Assembly: GCA_027622715.1 (NCBI GenBank)
Contig: JAQBYN010000001.1
Coordinates: 62,001 to 126,000, forward strand
From: Pseudomonadota bacterium
GTDB lineage: Bacteria; Pseudomonadota; Alphaproteobacteria; SHVP01
DNA: 64,000 nucleotides
Reading direction: 5' to 3'
How positions within the stretch are numbered: position 1 is the stretch's first letter; each line of letters starts with the position of its first letter. The notes beneath the pieces were generated by a model. The model worked only from the letters and a program-made list of their open reading frames with translations, had not been told where the DNA came from and searched no databases. Both the position numbers and the translations under genes were made by a program. Positions 9,479-17,852 of the stretch are shown piece by piece.

Positions 9479-9523
9479 CGGTCAGGCTCGACGACATGCA
9501 CGCCGGCCGAATGGGCGGGTATC

Positions 9524-11311
9524 ATGTCCCATGACCAGATAGCGGTTCTCGCCATCCTCGGGCTTGCGCTCGCGGGATTCGTGTGGGGCCGGTGGCGCTA
9601 CGACATCGTCGCGCTCAGCGCGTTGGTTTTGGCGGTCGGCGTCGGTGTTGTTCCGGCGAGCGAGGCATTCATCGGCTTCGGTCATCCGGCGACCATCACG
9701 GTCATCGCGGTCCTGGTCCTCAGCCGCGCTCTTTCAAATTCGGGGTTGGCGGACGCGCTCGCGCGGCGGCTCGCACCGGTAACCCGCCGACCGATCGAGC
9801 ATGTCGGCATACTGACAGGGCTGGGCGCGCTTTTATCGACCGTCATGAACAATATCGGTGCCCTGTCGCTCTTGCTGCCGGTCGCCATCCAATCGGCAAC
9901 ACGGGCCCGCCGATCGCCGGCGATGGTTCTGATGCCGCTTTCCTTCGGATCGATCCTGGGTGGACTGGTCACCATGATCGGCACGCCGCCAAACATCATC
10001 ATTGCTGGGTACCGCGGCAGCGTGACCGGCGAACCTTTCGGCATGTTCGACTTCACCCCGGTCGGGGCAGTGATTGCAGTCGTCGGCGTCATCTTCATCA
10101 CCTTTGTCGGGTGGCGACTAATTCCCCGACGCCGGCTGGCGAATACCCCGACGCGCAATCTGTTCAAGATCGAGGACTACGTCGCCGAGGGGTTGGTCGG
10201 CGAGACATCGGACGCCAAGGGAAAAACCATCGAGCAAGTCGACACTATCGGGGAACTACACGACGTCGTTCTGATCGGGATCCTGCGCAACCGCCTGCGC
10301 ATATTTGTTTCTGCCCGCCACCAGACGGTCCAGGCGGACGACCTGATTATTGTTGAAGGCGGCGCCAAGGAAATCGCCGATTTCATGCGCGCGCTCGGCT
10401 TGGAACTGGCGACCGACGACGCCGACATTCAGACGATGTTGCGCGGGCCGGACTACGTCCTAAGCGAAGCCGTTGTTGCACCCGGCTCGTCCATGATTGG
10501 CCGCACTCCTCTGTCACTGCGCCTAACAGGACGCTATGGCATCAATTTGCTGGCAATCTCGCGGCGTGGCGAGCGGGTGCGTGAGCGCGTGGGCCAGGTG
10601 CGCCTCAAAATTGGTGACATACTTTTGTTCCAGGGCGACTCGGAGCGTCTTTCACAGGTCATCCCGAGCTTGGGATGCCTGCCATTGGGCGAAAAGCGCG
10701 TCACTTCGGGCAGCAGATCCATGGCGCTTCTCGCCTTCGCCATCTTTGCGCTGTCCCTGGGCATCGCCTCCACCGGCGTCGTGCCATTCGAACTCGCCCT
10801 GACCGGCGGCGCATTGGCTGCCGTTCTTACCAACATCGTCCCGCCGCGCGAGATGTATGAAGCCGTCGACTGGTCGGTCGTGGTGCTTCTCGGCGCAATG
10901 ATCCCGGTCGGTTTTGCGATCGAATCGTCCGGAACCGGTGACCTCATCGCGTCAGGCATACTCGGGATGACGGACGGCATGTCGCCGCTGATCGTCCTGA
11001 CCGTGTTGCTGATCGTGACGATGATAATGACCGACGTCATGAATAATGCGGCGACGGCATTGGTCGCCGCGCCGATCGCCTTTAGCCTCGGACAGGCACT
11101 TGATGTTAGCCCGGACGCCTTCTTGATGGCCGTCTCAATCGGCGCTTCGAGCGCCTTTCTGACGCCGATCGGGCATCAAAACAACGCCCTCATCATGGGG
11201 CCGGGCGGGTACAGGTTTGGCGACTATTGGCGGATGGGGTTGCCCCTAAAGATACTCATCGTCATCGTGAGCGTTCCGCTTCTGGCGATAATCTGGCCCA
11301 TGTCACCATGA
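9524..11311 (+). CDS. SLC13/DASS-type permease with central TrkA_C (RCK_C) domains, copy 1
   Basis: The 595-residue inner-membrane protein has hydrophobic segments at both ends and a soluble middle (about residues 205-400) that resembles two TrkA_C/RCK_C domains, the usual plan of the ArsB/NhaD/SLC13-related permeases. Motifs include STVMNNIGALSLLLPVA, the IGTPPNIIIAGYRG loop and a second NNAATALVAAPIA, the paired SNT-like and NNA-like motifs of the divalent-anion transporter fold. Transported anion is unknown (candidates are dicarboxylates, sulfate or other small anions). It follows hyuB by 45 bp and its stop overlaps the start of a paralogue by four bases. Confidence 0.85.
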   Translation: MSHDQIAVLAILGLALAGFVWGRWRYDIVALSALVLAVGVGVVPASEAFIGFGHPATITVIAVLVLSRALSNSGLADALARRLAPVTRRPIEHVGILTGLGALLSTVMNNIGALSLLLPVAIQSATRARRSPAMVLMPLSFGSILGGLVTMIGTPPNIIIAGYRGSVTGEPFGMFDFTPVGAVIAVVGVIFITFVGWRLIPRRRLANTPTRNLFKIEDYVAEGLVGETSDAKGKTIEQVDTIGELHDVVLIGILRNRLRIFVSARHQTVQADDLIIVEGGAKEIADFMRALGLELATDDADIQTMLRGPDYVLSEAVVAPGSSMIGRTPLSLRLTGRYGINLLAISRRGERVRERVGQVRLKIGDILLFQGDSERLSQVIPSLGCLPLGEKRVTSGSRSMALLAFAIFALSLGIASTGVVPFELALTGGALAAVLTNIVPPREMYEAVDWSVVVLLGAMIPVGFAIESSGTGDLIASGILGMTDGMSPLIVLTVLLIVTMIMTDVMNNAATALVAAPIAFSLGQALDVSPDAFLMAVSIGASSAFLTPIGHQNNALIMGPGGYRFGDYWRMGLPLKILIVIVSVPLLAIIWPMSP

Positions 11312-13089
11312 CCTACGAGCAATTTGCGATCAGCGGCGTCCTCGCCGTCGCTCTTGTCGGCTTTGTCTGGGGTCGGTGGCGCTACGACGTCGTTGCTTTT
11401 GGCTGCCTTATCGCGGGCGTGTTTCTGGGTGTGGTCCCAGGTCAAAATGCGTTTTCCGGTTTTGGACATCCGGCGACCATCACCGTCGTCGCGGTTCTGA
11501 TTCTCAGTCGCGCACTCAGCAATTCCGGCGTCGTTGAGAGTCTCAGCAAGCTACTGGAGCCCGCCACCAAGACACCCGCGATGCACATCGGGGCTCTCAG
11601 TCTGATCGCCACCCCCCTTTCAGCAATCATGAACAATATCGGCGCGCTTTCGCTGCTGATGCCGGTCGCTATTCAATCAGCAGTTAAGGCCAAGCGCTCC
11701 CCTGCCCTGGTTCTAATGCCCCTTTCGTTTGCGTCGATTCTGGGCGGACTGGTCACGCTGATCGGGACCCCACCCAACATTATTATTGCCAATTATCGGG
11801 GTACGGCGGGCGACGAACCATTCGGCATGTTTGCGTTCACGCCGGTGGGCGGCGTCATCGCGATCGTCGGCGTCGCCTTTATTGCGTTGATCGGCTGGCG
11901 ACTCATTCCCCGCGCCCGTCTTCGACTGACGCATGAGAAGGACTTGTTCGAGATTGACGACTATGTCGCTGAGATCACAGTTGGCGACGAGTCTGCGGCC
12001 ATCGGCCAGTCGATTCACGATCTTCATGAGGCGGCGGGCGAAGCCGACGTCAAGATCCTAGGACTGGTCCGCGAGGGTACCAGGGGCTATTTGCGCGTCC
12101 GTTACTTGGCGTTGCGCGCCGGCGACCGGCTGGTGGTCGAAGCACCGCCAGCGGCGCTCACGGCGTATGTCAAGAAAGCCGGCTTCGAACTCTCCGGAAC
12201 CGGGAGCGACGGGGTGGTCGACCTCGAGGGTGAGAATACGGTGCTTGTTGAGGCGGTCGTCCCGCCACGATCGTCCCTGACCGGGCGAACCCCGCGTCTC
12301 GTCGGGCTGAGCGGGCGCGCCGGCCTTCATCTGCTCGGTATTTCGCGGCAGGGGCGGCCCATTCGCGATCGCCTCTACCAAGTTCGTTTTCGGCCTGGCG
12401 ACATTCTTCTGCTGCACGGCGACGACGAGAACGTGCACCGGATTATCGCGGACCTCGGGTGTCTGCCGCTGGCGCCAAGAAAACTGAGCGAAGGGCCGGG
12501 GCGCAAAGCATCGATTGTTGTCGTCGCATTCGCAGCCGCTATCGCCGTCAGTATCGCAGGGCTGGTGCCGCTTCCGGTGTCGTTCGGGGCGGCCGCTGTT
12601 GCCGTGGTCGTTACCAACGTTGTCCCGCTACGCGATTTATACCAAACCATCGACTGGCCGGTGGTGGTCCTGCTGGGGGCAATGATGCCGATCGGCGGCG
12701 CCCTAGAGTCCACCGGGGTCACCGCGCTGATCACGAGCGGTATTGTCGAGTTGTCCGCTTCGCTTGGACCAACAATGATTCTCGCGATCATCTTGATTAT
12801 TACGATGACCCTGTCCGACATTATGAACAACGCGGCCACTGCGGTGGTCGCCGCGCCGATCGCCTATGGCACGGCGCTGCAATTGGGCGTCAATCCCGAC
12901 GCGTTTCTCATGGCTGTCGCTGTGGGCGCGAGTTGTGCATTTCTGACGCCCATCGGCCATCAGAACAACACGCTAATCCTCGGCCCAGGCGGGTACCGGT
13001 TCAGCGATTATTGGCGCGTCGGCTTGCCGCTGGAGATCATCATCGTTGCGGTTGCCGTACCGATGATCCTGCTCATCTGGCCCCTATGA
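11308..13089 (+). CDS. SLC13/DASS-type permease with central TrkA_C domains, copy 2
   Basis: This 593-residue protein is a tandem paralogue of the preceding gene with the same layout: VWGRWRYD near the N terminus, SAIMNNIGALSLLMPVA, LIGTPPNIIIANYRG, a TrkA_C-like middle, and NNAATAVVAAPIAYG and FLTPIGHQNNTLILGPGGY near the C terminus. The ORF track starts it at 11227, inside copy 1; the ATG at 11308 overlaps the stop of copy 1 (ATGA) and aligns with the N terminus of copy 1, so I use that. The middle domains of the two copies differ much more than the membrane parts, which suggests different ligand control or a heterodimer. Confidence 0.87.
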   Translation: MTYEQFAISGVLAVALVGFVWGRWRYDVVAFGCLIAGVFLGVVPGQNAFSGFGHPATITVVAVLILSRALSNSGVVESLSKLLEPATKTPAMHIGALSLIATPLSAIMNNIGALSLLMPVAIQSAVKAKRSPALVLMPLSFASILGGLVTLIGTPPNIIIANYRGTAGDEPFGMFAFTPVGGVIAIVGVAFIALIGWRLIPRARLRLTHEKDLFEIDDYVAEITVGDESAAIGQSIHDLHEAAGEADVKILGLVREGTRGYLRVRYLALRAGDRLVVEAPPAALTAYVKKAGFELSGTGSDGVVDLEGENTVLVEAVVPPRSSLTGRTPRLVGLSGRAGLHLLGISRQGRPIRDRLYQVRFRPGDILLLHGDDENVHRIIADLGCLPLAPRKLSEGPGRKASIVVVAFAAAIAVSIAGLVPLPVSFGAAAVAVVVTNVVPLRDLYQTIDWPVVVLLGAMMPIGGALESTGVTALITSGIVELSASLGPTMILAIILIITMTLSDIMNNAATAVVAAPIAYGTALQLGVNPDAFLMAVAVGASCAFLTPIGHQNNTLILGPGGYRFSDYWRVGLPLEIIIVAVAVPMILLIWPL

Positions 13090-13102
13090 ACAAGGGTGCT
13101 AT

Positions 13103-13696
13103 TTAGAGATCGATCTGGATCCGCATTCGCGCAAGTGCCCAGACTTGCGACGGGTCCGGCGCGAAGACGAGATCGGCGTCGGCCGCCACATGGGTCCAGG
13201 CATTCACAGCGATTTCATTTTCAAGCTGTCCCGCCGCCCATCCGGCGTAGCCAAAGAAAATTCGCATCTCGGCCGGACCATGCCCCGCGGCGCGTGCCTT
13301 CAGTGCGTCGACGGTCGGGGAAACTGCAAACTTTCCATCGACGACCTCCGTTCGATCAGTCGCAAAGTCCATTGAATGGAGCGCCAGCGTCGAGGCAGTC
13401 TGGACCGGTCCGCCGAGGTGCACGGCAACCTGCGCGTCCGGTGCTTCTATATCCTCATTGAAGAGCGAGAGAACGTCGGTTACCGACCGCTGTTCCGCGA
13501 AACGATTGATCACGAGTCCGAAAGCGCCGTCCCCGTCGTGGCGAATAATCAAGATCACTGTTTTCGAGAAGTTCGGATCGATCAGCGACGGCTGGGCCAC
13601 AAGCAACCTTCCCGCAATATTGTCGGCGGCAAACGCGCCGCGCCCTGTGCCGCCAAGGACCAGCGCCGTGAATGCAACCGCCCACAGCCAGCGCAT
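13103..13696 (-). CDS. AlgH/YqgE (UPF0301, DUF179) family protein with a signal peptide
   Basis: The 197-residue protein contains the AlgH/YqgE core: GRLLVAQPSLIDPNFSKTVI, GAFGLVINR, a HLGGPVQ strand and a RIFFGYAGWAAGQLENEI segment. These are the family's best conserved motifs. Unlike ordinary AlgH proteins, which are cytoplasmic, it begins with a Sec-type signal peptide (MRW, hydrophobic core, cleavage near AFAAD at residue 24), so it is predicted to be periplasmic. It starts one base after the stop of the upstream alcohol dehydrogenase gene, so the two form an operon. It converges with the SLC13 genes with a gap of only 13 bp. Family function is not established. Confidence 0.85.
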   Translation of the reverse strand: MRWLWAVAFTALVLGGTGRGAFAADNIAGRLLVAQPSLIDPNFSKTVILIIRHDGDGAFGLVINRFAEQRSVTDVLSLFNEDIEAPDAQVAVHLGGPVQTASTLALHSMDFATDRTEVVDGKFAVSPTVDALKARAAGHGPAEMRIFFGYAGWAAGQLENEIAVNAWTHVAADADLVFAPDPSQVWALARMRIQIDL

Positions 13697-13697
13697 G

Positions 13698-14798
13698 TTA
13701 TTGCATCCTCAGAATCGGTTTAATTGCCTTGCCAGCAACCGAGTCCGCGACGGCGTCGTTGATCCGATCTAACGGATAGTAGGTGGCCAAACGGTCCATC
13801 GGGAAACGGCCTTGGGCATAGAATTCTATCAGCTGCGGAATGAACACATCGGGGACACTCGAGCCCTCTAGAACGCCAACAACCGTCCGACCGCCGGTCA
13901 ACAAGTAGCGGGCGCTGAATTCGAATGCCGCGCCGCGGTTCGGCACAGTGACAATGCCGCAGACGCCGCGCATCGCTAGGCAAGAGATCGCGTCGGTGAA
14001 CGACTGTACGGTTCCTGCGGTTTCCAGGGCGTAGTTTGCGCCACCACCGGTTGCCGATCGAATTCGGTCCGAGACGTCGCCATCGCGCGCATCAAAGGCA
14101 TGGCTTGCGCCAAGTTCTTGGGCCAGTTCGAGTCGGGATTCATTGACGTCGACGGCGACGATCGTGGTGCAGCCGACCAGGCGCGCGGCCATAATGCCGC
14201 TGAGCCCGACTGAGCCGGCGCCCATCACCGCGAGACTGCTGCCCGGACGCGCGCCGATCGTATTGAGCACCGCCCCCGCGCCCGTTTGTATCCCACAGCC
14301 CAGGGGGCCCAAGAGTTCGAGTGGAACGGCGCTGTTGGTGACCTTAACGACGTTGCGCTCGGTCGCGAGCGCGTGGGTCGCGAACGAGGATTGCTGAAAA
14401 AAGGCACCGAAAATCTTTTCGCCCTTTTGCTGCATCGTCGGTGAGCCGTCGGCCCGGCCGCCGGAAAACTGAAGTATGCGCATGTTGTGACAGTGCGAAG
14501 GCGCGCCCTCGACGCAAGAAGCACAGCCACCGCACGATCCAAAGGTCATCACGACGCGGTCACCGGGAACCACCTTTGAGACGTTGGGCCCGACGGCTTC
14601 GACGATGCCCGAGCCCTCATGCCCGAGGACGATGGGCAGCGGCATCATGTGCTGGACGCCGATATCGGTATGACAGACGCCGCAGGCCACGACACGAACC
14701 AGCACCTCGCCTGCTGCCGGGGCGTCGAGTGTGACCGTTTCGAGATCGAATCGCCCGCCAGCTTTCCGCAAAACGGCAGCGACGACATCCATCCGCAT
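13698..14798 (-). CDS. Zinc-dependent alcohol dehydrogenase (benzyl/aryl-alcohol dehydrogenase-like MDR)
   Basis: The 366-residue protein oxidises an alcohol with NAD(P)+. The catalytic zinc site is visible as CGVCHTD and GHEGSGIVEAVG; the structural zinc motif CGGCASCVEGAPSHC is complete; the Rossmann motif is GAGSVGLSG. The GCGIQTGAGAVLN segment is characteristic of XylB/AdhB-like aryl-alcohol dehydrogenases, so a bulky or aromatic alcohol is more likely than ethanol. Start: the annotated ATG at 14798 is only one base from AGGAG, whereas the third-codon ATG at 14792 has better spacing, so the true protein may lack two residues. It diverges from the DUF4864 gene. Confidence 0.88.
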   Translation of the reverse strand: MRMDVVAAVLRKAGGRFDLETVTLDAPAAGEVLVRVVACGVCHTDIGVQHMMPLPIVLGHEGSGIVEAVGPNVSKVVPGDRVVMTFGSCGGCASCVEGAPSHCHNMRILQFSGGRADGSPTMQQKGEKIFGAFFQQSSFATHALATERNVVKVTNSAVPLELLGPLGCGIQTGAGAVLNTIGARPGSSLAVMGAGSVGLSGIMAARLVGCTTIVAVDVNESRLELAQELGASHAFDARDGDVSDRIRSATGGGANYALETAGTVQSFTDAISCLAMRGVCGIVTVPNRGAAFEFSARYLLTGGRTVVGVLEGSSVPDVFIPQLIEFYAQGRFPMDRLATYYPLDRINDAVADSVAGKAIKPILRMQ

Positions 14799-14874
14799 TC
14801 TCCTCGTTGTAAAGCTCGCGACGAGCCCGGTTGGCCGCTATCCTAACCCGATCGCGCGCCTAGAGGAGAGGACT

Positions 14875-15315
14875 ATGACCCGCCTATCCGCAGTGATCCT
14901 GGTAATTGCGTCCGTGTGGATGGGGCTCGCACCTGCGGTCGCCCAGGACATGAAAGAGGGCGACGCCACATCCAAAACGGCGATCATCGGGGTAATCGAG
15001 GCGCAGATTGCGGCCTTTCAAAATGACGATAGCGCGACAGCCTTCGCCCAGGCCTCGCCCGGCATCCGCGCCTACTTTGGTTCGCCCGACCGGTTCATGC
15101 GCATGGTGCGATCGTCTTATTCATCGGTGTACCGCCCGCGCAGCGTCGAGTTCCGCCGCCTTCTCATTGTCCGAGGCGAGCCAGTGCAGGAGGTTTTCTT
15201 CGTCGGGCTCGATCTAACGACGATGCTGGCGCTTTACCGAATGGAACGACAACCCGATGGGCGCTGGCTCATCAACGGCGTTCTCGTCGCCGACACCAAG
15301 GAACAGGCGACCTAG
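14875..15315 (+). CDS. DUF4864 domain protein with signal peptide
   Basis: The 146-residue protein is exported by a Sec signal peptide (MTRLSAVILVIASV, cleavage near VAQD at residue 23). The remainder matches the DUF4864 pattern: IEAQIAAFQNDD, AFAQASPGIRAYFG, a paired FMRMV and YRPRSVEF and a C-terminal YRMERQPDGRWLINGV, resembling the NTF2-like fold. Function is unknown. The ORF track extends it to 14731, but an AGAGGAGAG ribosome-binding site lies just before the ATG at 14875. The 76-bp divergent gap towards the alcohol dehydrogenase must hold both promoters. Confidence 0.82.
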   Translation: MTRLSAVILVIASVWMGLAPAVAQDMKEGDATSKTAIIGVIEAQIAAFQNDDSATAFAQASPGIRAYFGSPDRFMRMVRSSYSSVYRPRSVEFRRLLIVRGEPVQEVFFVGLDLTTMLALYRMERQPDGRWLINGVLVADTKEQAT

Positions 15316-15411
15316 GCGGTCTTTTGTTGCGGTATCCGTTGCCGAACCACCCCAGCACCGGTTCGTAGCGGCGCATCCCCACCGGTCTCAGCGACACGTT
15401 TTCCGCAAGAA

Positions 15412-17781
15412 TTATTGGCGCGCGGGAAACGCCTGACGACGCACGTCGTCGTTTTCGAGAAAGGTCGGACGGCGCGCCATGCCGAGCTGTGCGTCTTGCG
15501 AATCACCGAATCGCAGCGCGACCGCTTGGGCCCGCCAACATGGACTGCGGGCGCCACGTCGAACGATCTCATCGATCCACCTGGGGACTGGCATCTCATC
15601 GCGCGTCAATGTGCGGCGGGAAAGTTCTATGGCAACAACCAGCGCCGTACAATCGCGCTGCAATGCCAGCGCGGCGATCGTCGGTCGGGCGGCCGCCAGT
15701 GGCCGCTCCAGCGCGACCAACGCACCCGCATAAATCCAGGCTTGCGCAACGGCGCCTTCACCGAGCATGGCGGTGATCTTCTCAATGATGTGGTCCGCCT
15801 CTGGCGAGCCCTGGTCTTTCACGACGCATCGCAAAACGCCGAACAGCCCGAGGCCGCGATGCTCGTTGTCGCCAACCGCGGCGACGACCGCCGCAAGGTC
15901 GCGCGAAAGAGCGCGGCGCACCGCACGATGCGCGTTTTTAGCCAGAAGGCCATCCCCAGTGAAAGGGAACGCGTTCGCCAGCGAGTCCGCGAGTTTCGCG
16001 TCGGCTGTGCCGCTCGCTTCAAACGGGACGCATGCCGGCGGCGTGGGGCCTTCGACATGCGGTGCTTTGGCTGCGAACGGCCCACCCTGCGGGATGACGG
16101 CGAAACTCTGGCGCTCTCCAGCGACAACGAATGCGTCGCGCCGGTCAACGCCCAGCATGGCCGCCACGCCGGGTAGGCCGCCCGACCAATGCCCGCCGCC
16201 CCAGCCACTGCTGTTCAATGAGAAGGAGTCGATGCCCCCATCATCGACCATGACACCGAGGCCATTGGCGGTACTTGCACCCTGCGCCAGCGAACCTGCC
16301 ACGTAGTGGTCATCGCCTGCACGGTCGCGTAGGAGGCCAATCGAACGATCCAGCCCCATCCCCTGCGAAACACCGACGCTGGCGAGGTAGGAATCGTCGC
16401 CCGCGCTGTCATCCAAAATACCAATGGCGACATGCGCGGCTTCGCCCTGAGCGTATCGAACTGCCGTATATCGGTCATCGCCGGCACGGTCTGCCAATAG
16501 ACCCATACCGAAGAAAAAACCGTGACCTTGGGCAAACATTTCGGCGTCGTAGGTGTCATCGCCACTGTGGTCGAGGAGCACACCAACGCCCCCGGCGACC
16601 CCTTCGCGGCTACCAAAACCAACGCCCTGCGCTTTACTGACGCGGCCGCCGCGGTCGAAGGCGTCATCTTGTCCGTCGGCGCGGTAACTGTCGTCTCCGG
16701 CGACATCGACCAGAACCGCGGCGCCAGCCGTACCGGCAAAGCCCTGTCCCAATCCGTTCAGGCGATAGCGGTCGTTGCCGGCAACGTCTATCAAGACTGA
16801 GCGACCCAGAACGGCGGCGGCCTGACCGAAATAGGTGCCGTCGTAGACATCGTCGCCCTGAAGATCGGCGACCGCGGCAATGCCACCGAAAGCCGATGAC
16901 GGACCCGCACCGGGCCCGCCCCACCGATCGTCGCCGGCCCGGTCGACCACGACCAGTACCGAAAGAACGCCCCCCCCGCCGGCATAGCTATCGTTTCCGG
17001 CGTGATCGACCACAATGACGACGCCGCCGGCGCCAAGCCCAGAAAAGTCGTACTCGTCATCCCCGCCCGGATCGATAATCACCATGACGCCCGATGCAAC
17101 GTCAGGACGGTAGCGATCGGGACCAAGCGTACCGATGATACGCGACACGCCCCTGGTCGTAGGGTCAGACACCGACGACTCTGCGGCGATTAGATCGACC
17201 AAGAGCGGGAGGACCAACCTGCCCAACCGCGCGGTCGAGGCATCCAGCTTGGCATCAAGGCCAGCAACAACGTCGTCGTGGAGGATTTCGCCGCCCCCCA
17301 ATATGCCGTTCAAATTGCTCCGATCTGTCTCAGCAAGGCCTTGAAACCATTCGACGGACTGACGCCATTGGCGGATCGCGTTGTCGGCACGCCGGGCAAA
17401 CTGGTTTACTACCCCAATCTCGGATCGCTGGATGGCGTGCTGCCGTCCTATCTGGATGGTCATGGGAACGGGCCACCCGATCCGACGAAGTGTATCCTCG
17501 AACTGCCCTCCCGGATCGTCGAGCAAGCGGGGAACGGCCTGGATTTGACGAAGGAATGCCGGTTCGGTCGCCCGCGCCGGCTCTTGGCCCGCTCGAAAGA
17601 CGGTATTGGGGATGACGAACATCGCGTCTCGGCCCAAGCCGCGTCCCACCAAACTTTCTTCCACTCGTTGAGCCACCGATTCGGCGGCTCGTGCGGACGT
17701 GACGCCAAACGAAAGAACCAGCGCCAGGGAAGCTGCGCCCATGATTCTTACGGCAGGATCAGACGTCATGCATGAAATCAT
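15412..17781 (-). CDS. Large exported protein with eleven D-x-x-G-D-D-x-Y repeats
   Basis: Function unknown. The 789-residue protein starts with a signal peptide (hydrophobic core about residues 12-28, cleavage near ARAAE at 32). Residues 33-225 form an alpha-helical, charged N domain. Residues 236-520 hold eleven repeats such as VDRAGDDRW, IDVAGNDRY, LDHSGDDTY and ADRAGDDRY, spaced about 20-45 residues, with QG and G-rich turns in between and a hydrophobic strand before each acidic motif. This resembles a calcium-binding beta-solenoid, akin in principle to RTX repeats though the motif differs. Residues about 590-789 form a second helical domain with a few Cys. The protein is probably periplasmic or surface exposed. 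A second in-frame ATG lies four codons downstream (17769). It is monocistronic; the terminator of livK lies upstream of it. Confidence 0.75.
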   Translation of the reverse strand: MISCMTSDPAVRIMGAASLALVLSFGVTSARAAESVAQRVEESLVGRGLGRDAMFVIPNTVFRAGQEPARATEPAFLRQIQAVPRLLDDPGGQFEDTLRRIGWPVPMTIQIGRQHAIQRSEIGVVNQFARRADNAIRQWRQSVEWFQGLAETDRSNLNGILGGGEILHDDVVAGLDAKLDASTARLGRLVLPLLVDLIAAESSVSDPTTRGVSRIIGTLGPDRYRPDVASGVMVIIDPGGDDEYDFSGLGAGGVVIVVDHAGNDSYAGGGGVLSVLVVVDRAGDDRWGGPGAGPSSAFGGIAAVADLQGDDVYDGTYFGQAAAVLGRSVLIDVAGNDRYRLNGLGQGFAGTAGAAVLVDVAGDDSYRADGQDDAFDRGGRVSKAQGVGFGSREGVAGGVGVLLDHSGDDTYDAEMFAQGHGFFFGMGLLADRAGDDRYTAVRYAQGEAAHVAIGILDDSAGDDSYLASVGVSQGMGLDRSIGLLRDRAGDDHYVAGSLAQGASTANGLGVMVDDGGIDSFSLNSSGWGGGHWSGGLPGVAAMLGVDRRDAFVVAGERQSFAVIPQGGPFAAKAPHVEGPTPPACVPFEASGTADAKLADSLANAFPFTGDGLLAKNAHRAVRRALSRDLAAVVAAVGDNEHRGLGLFGVLRCVVKDQGSPEADHIIEKITAMLGEGAVAQAWIYAGALVALERPLAAARPTIAALALQRDCTALVVAIELSRRTLTRDEMPVPRWIDEIVRRGARSPCWRAQAVALRFGDSQDAQLGMARRPTFLENDDVRRQAFPARQ
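16222..17076 (-). repeat. Region encoding eleven GDD-Y acidic repeats
   Basis: These codons encode residues 236-520. Repeat motifs start near residues 236, 259, 279, 305, 331, 358, 403, 430, 457, 485 and 512, each with the form hydrophobic-D-x-(A/G/S)-G-(D/N)-D-x-(Y/W/F). The last copy (VDDGGIDSF) is degenerate. Most spacings are 20-28 residues; one insertion of about 45 residues lies between copies 6 and 7. Confidence 0.85.
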
Positions 17782-17800
17782 AGGCCGACATTGGGGTTAA

Positions 17801-17830
17801 TAAAAAAGGGGCGGCAAAATGCCGCCCCTT
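17801..17830 (-). terminator. Rho-independent terminator of the liv operon
   Basis: A perfect 10-bp stem, AAGGGGCGGC / GCCGCCCCTT, with a five-base loop lies 23 bp after the livK stop. Read on the minus strand, it is followed by a run of six T. The repeat gene begins just beyond it, so it separates livK from that gene. Confidence 0.9.
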
Positions 17831-17852
17831 CTTCACTGCTCCGGTCGAAAAA

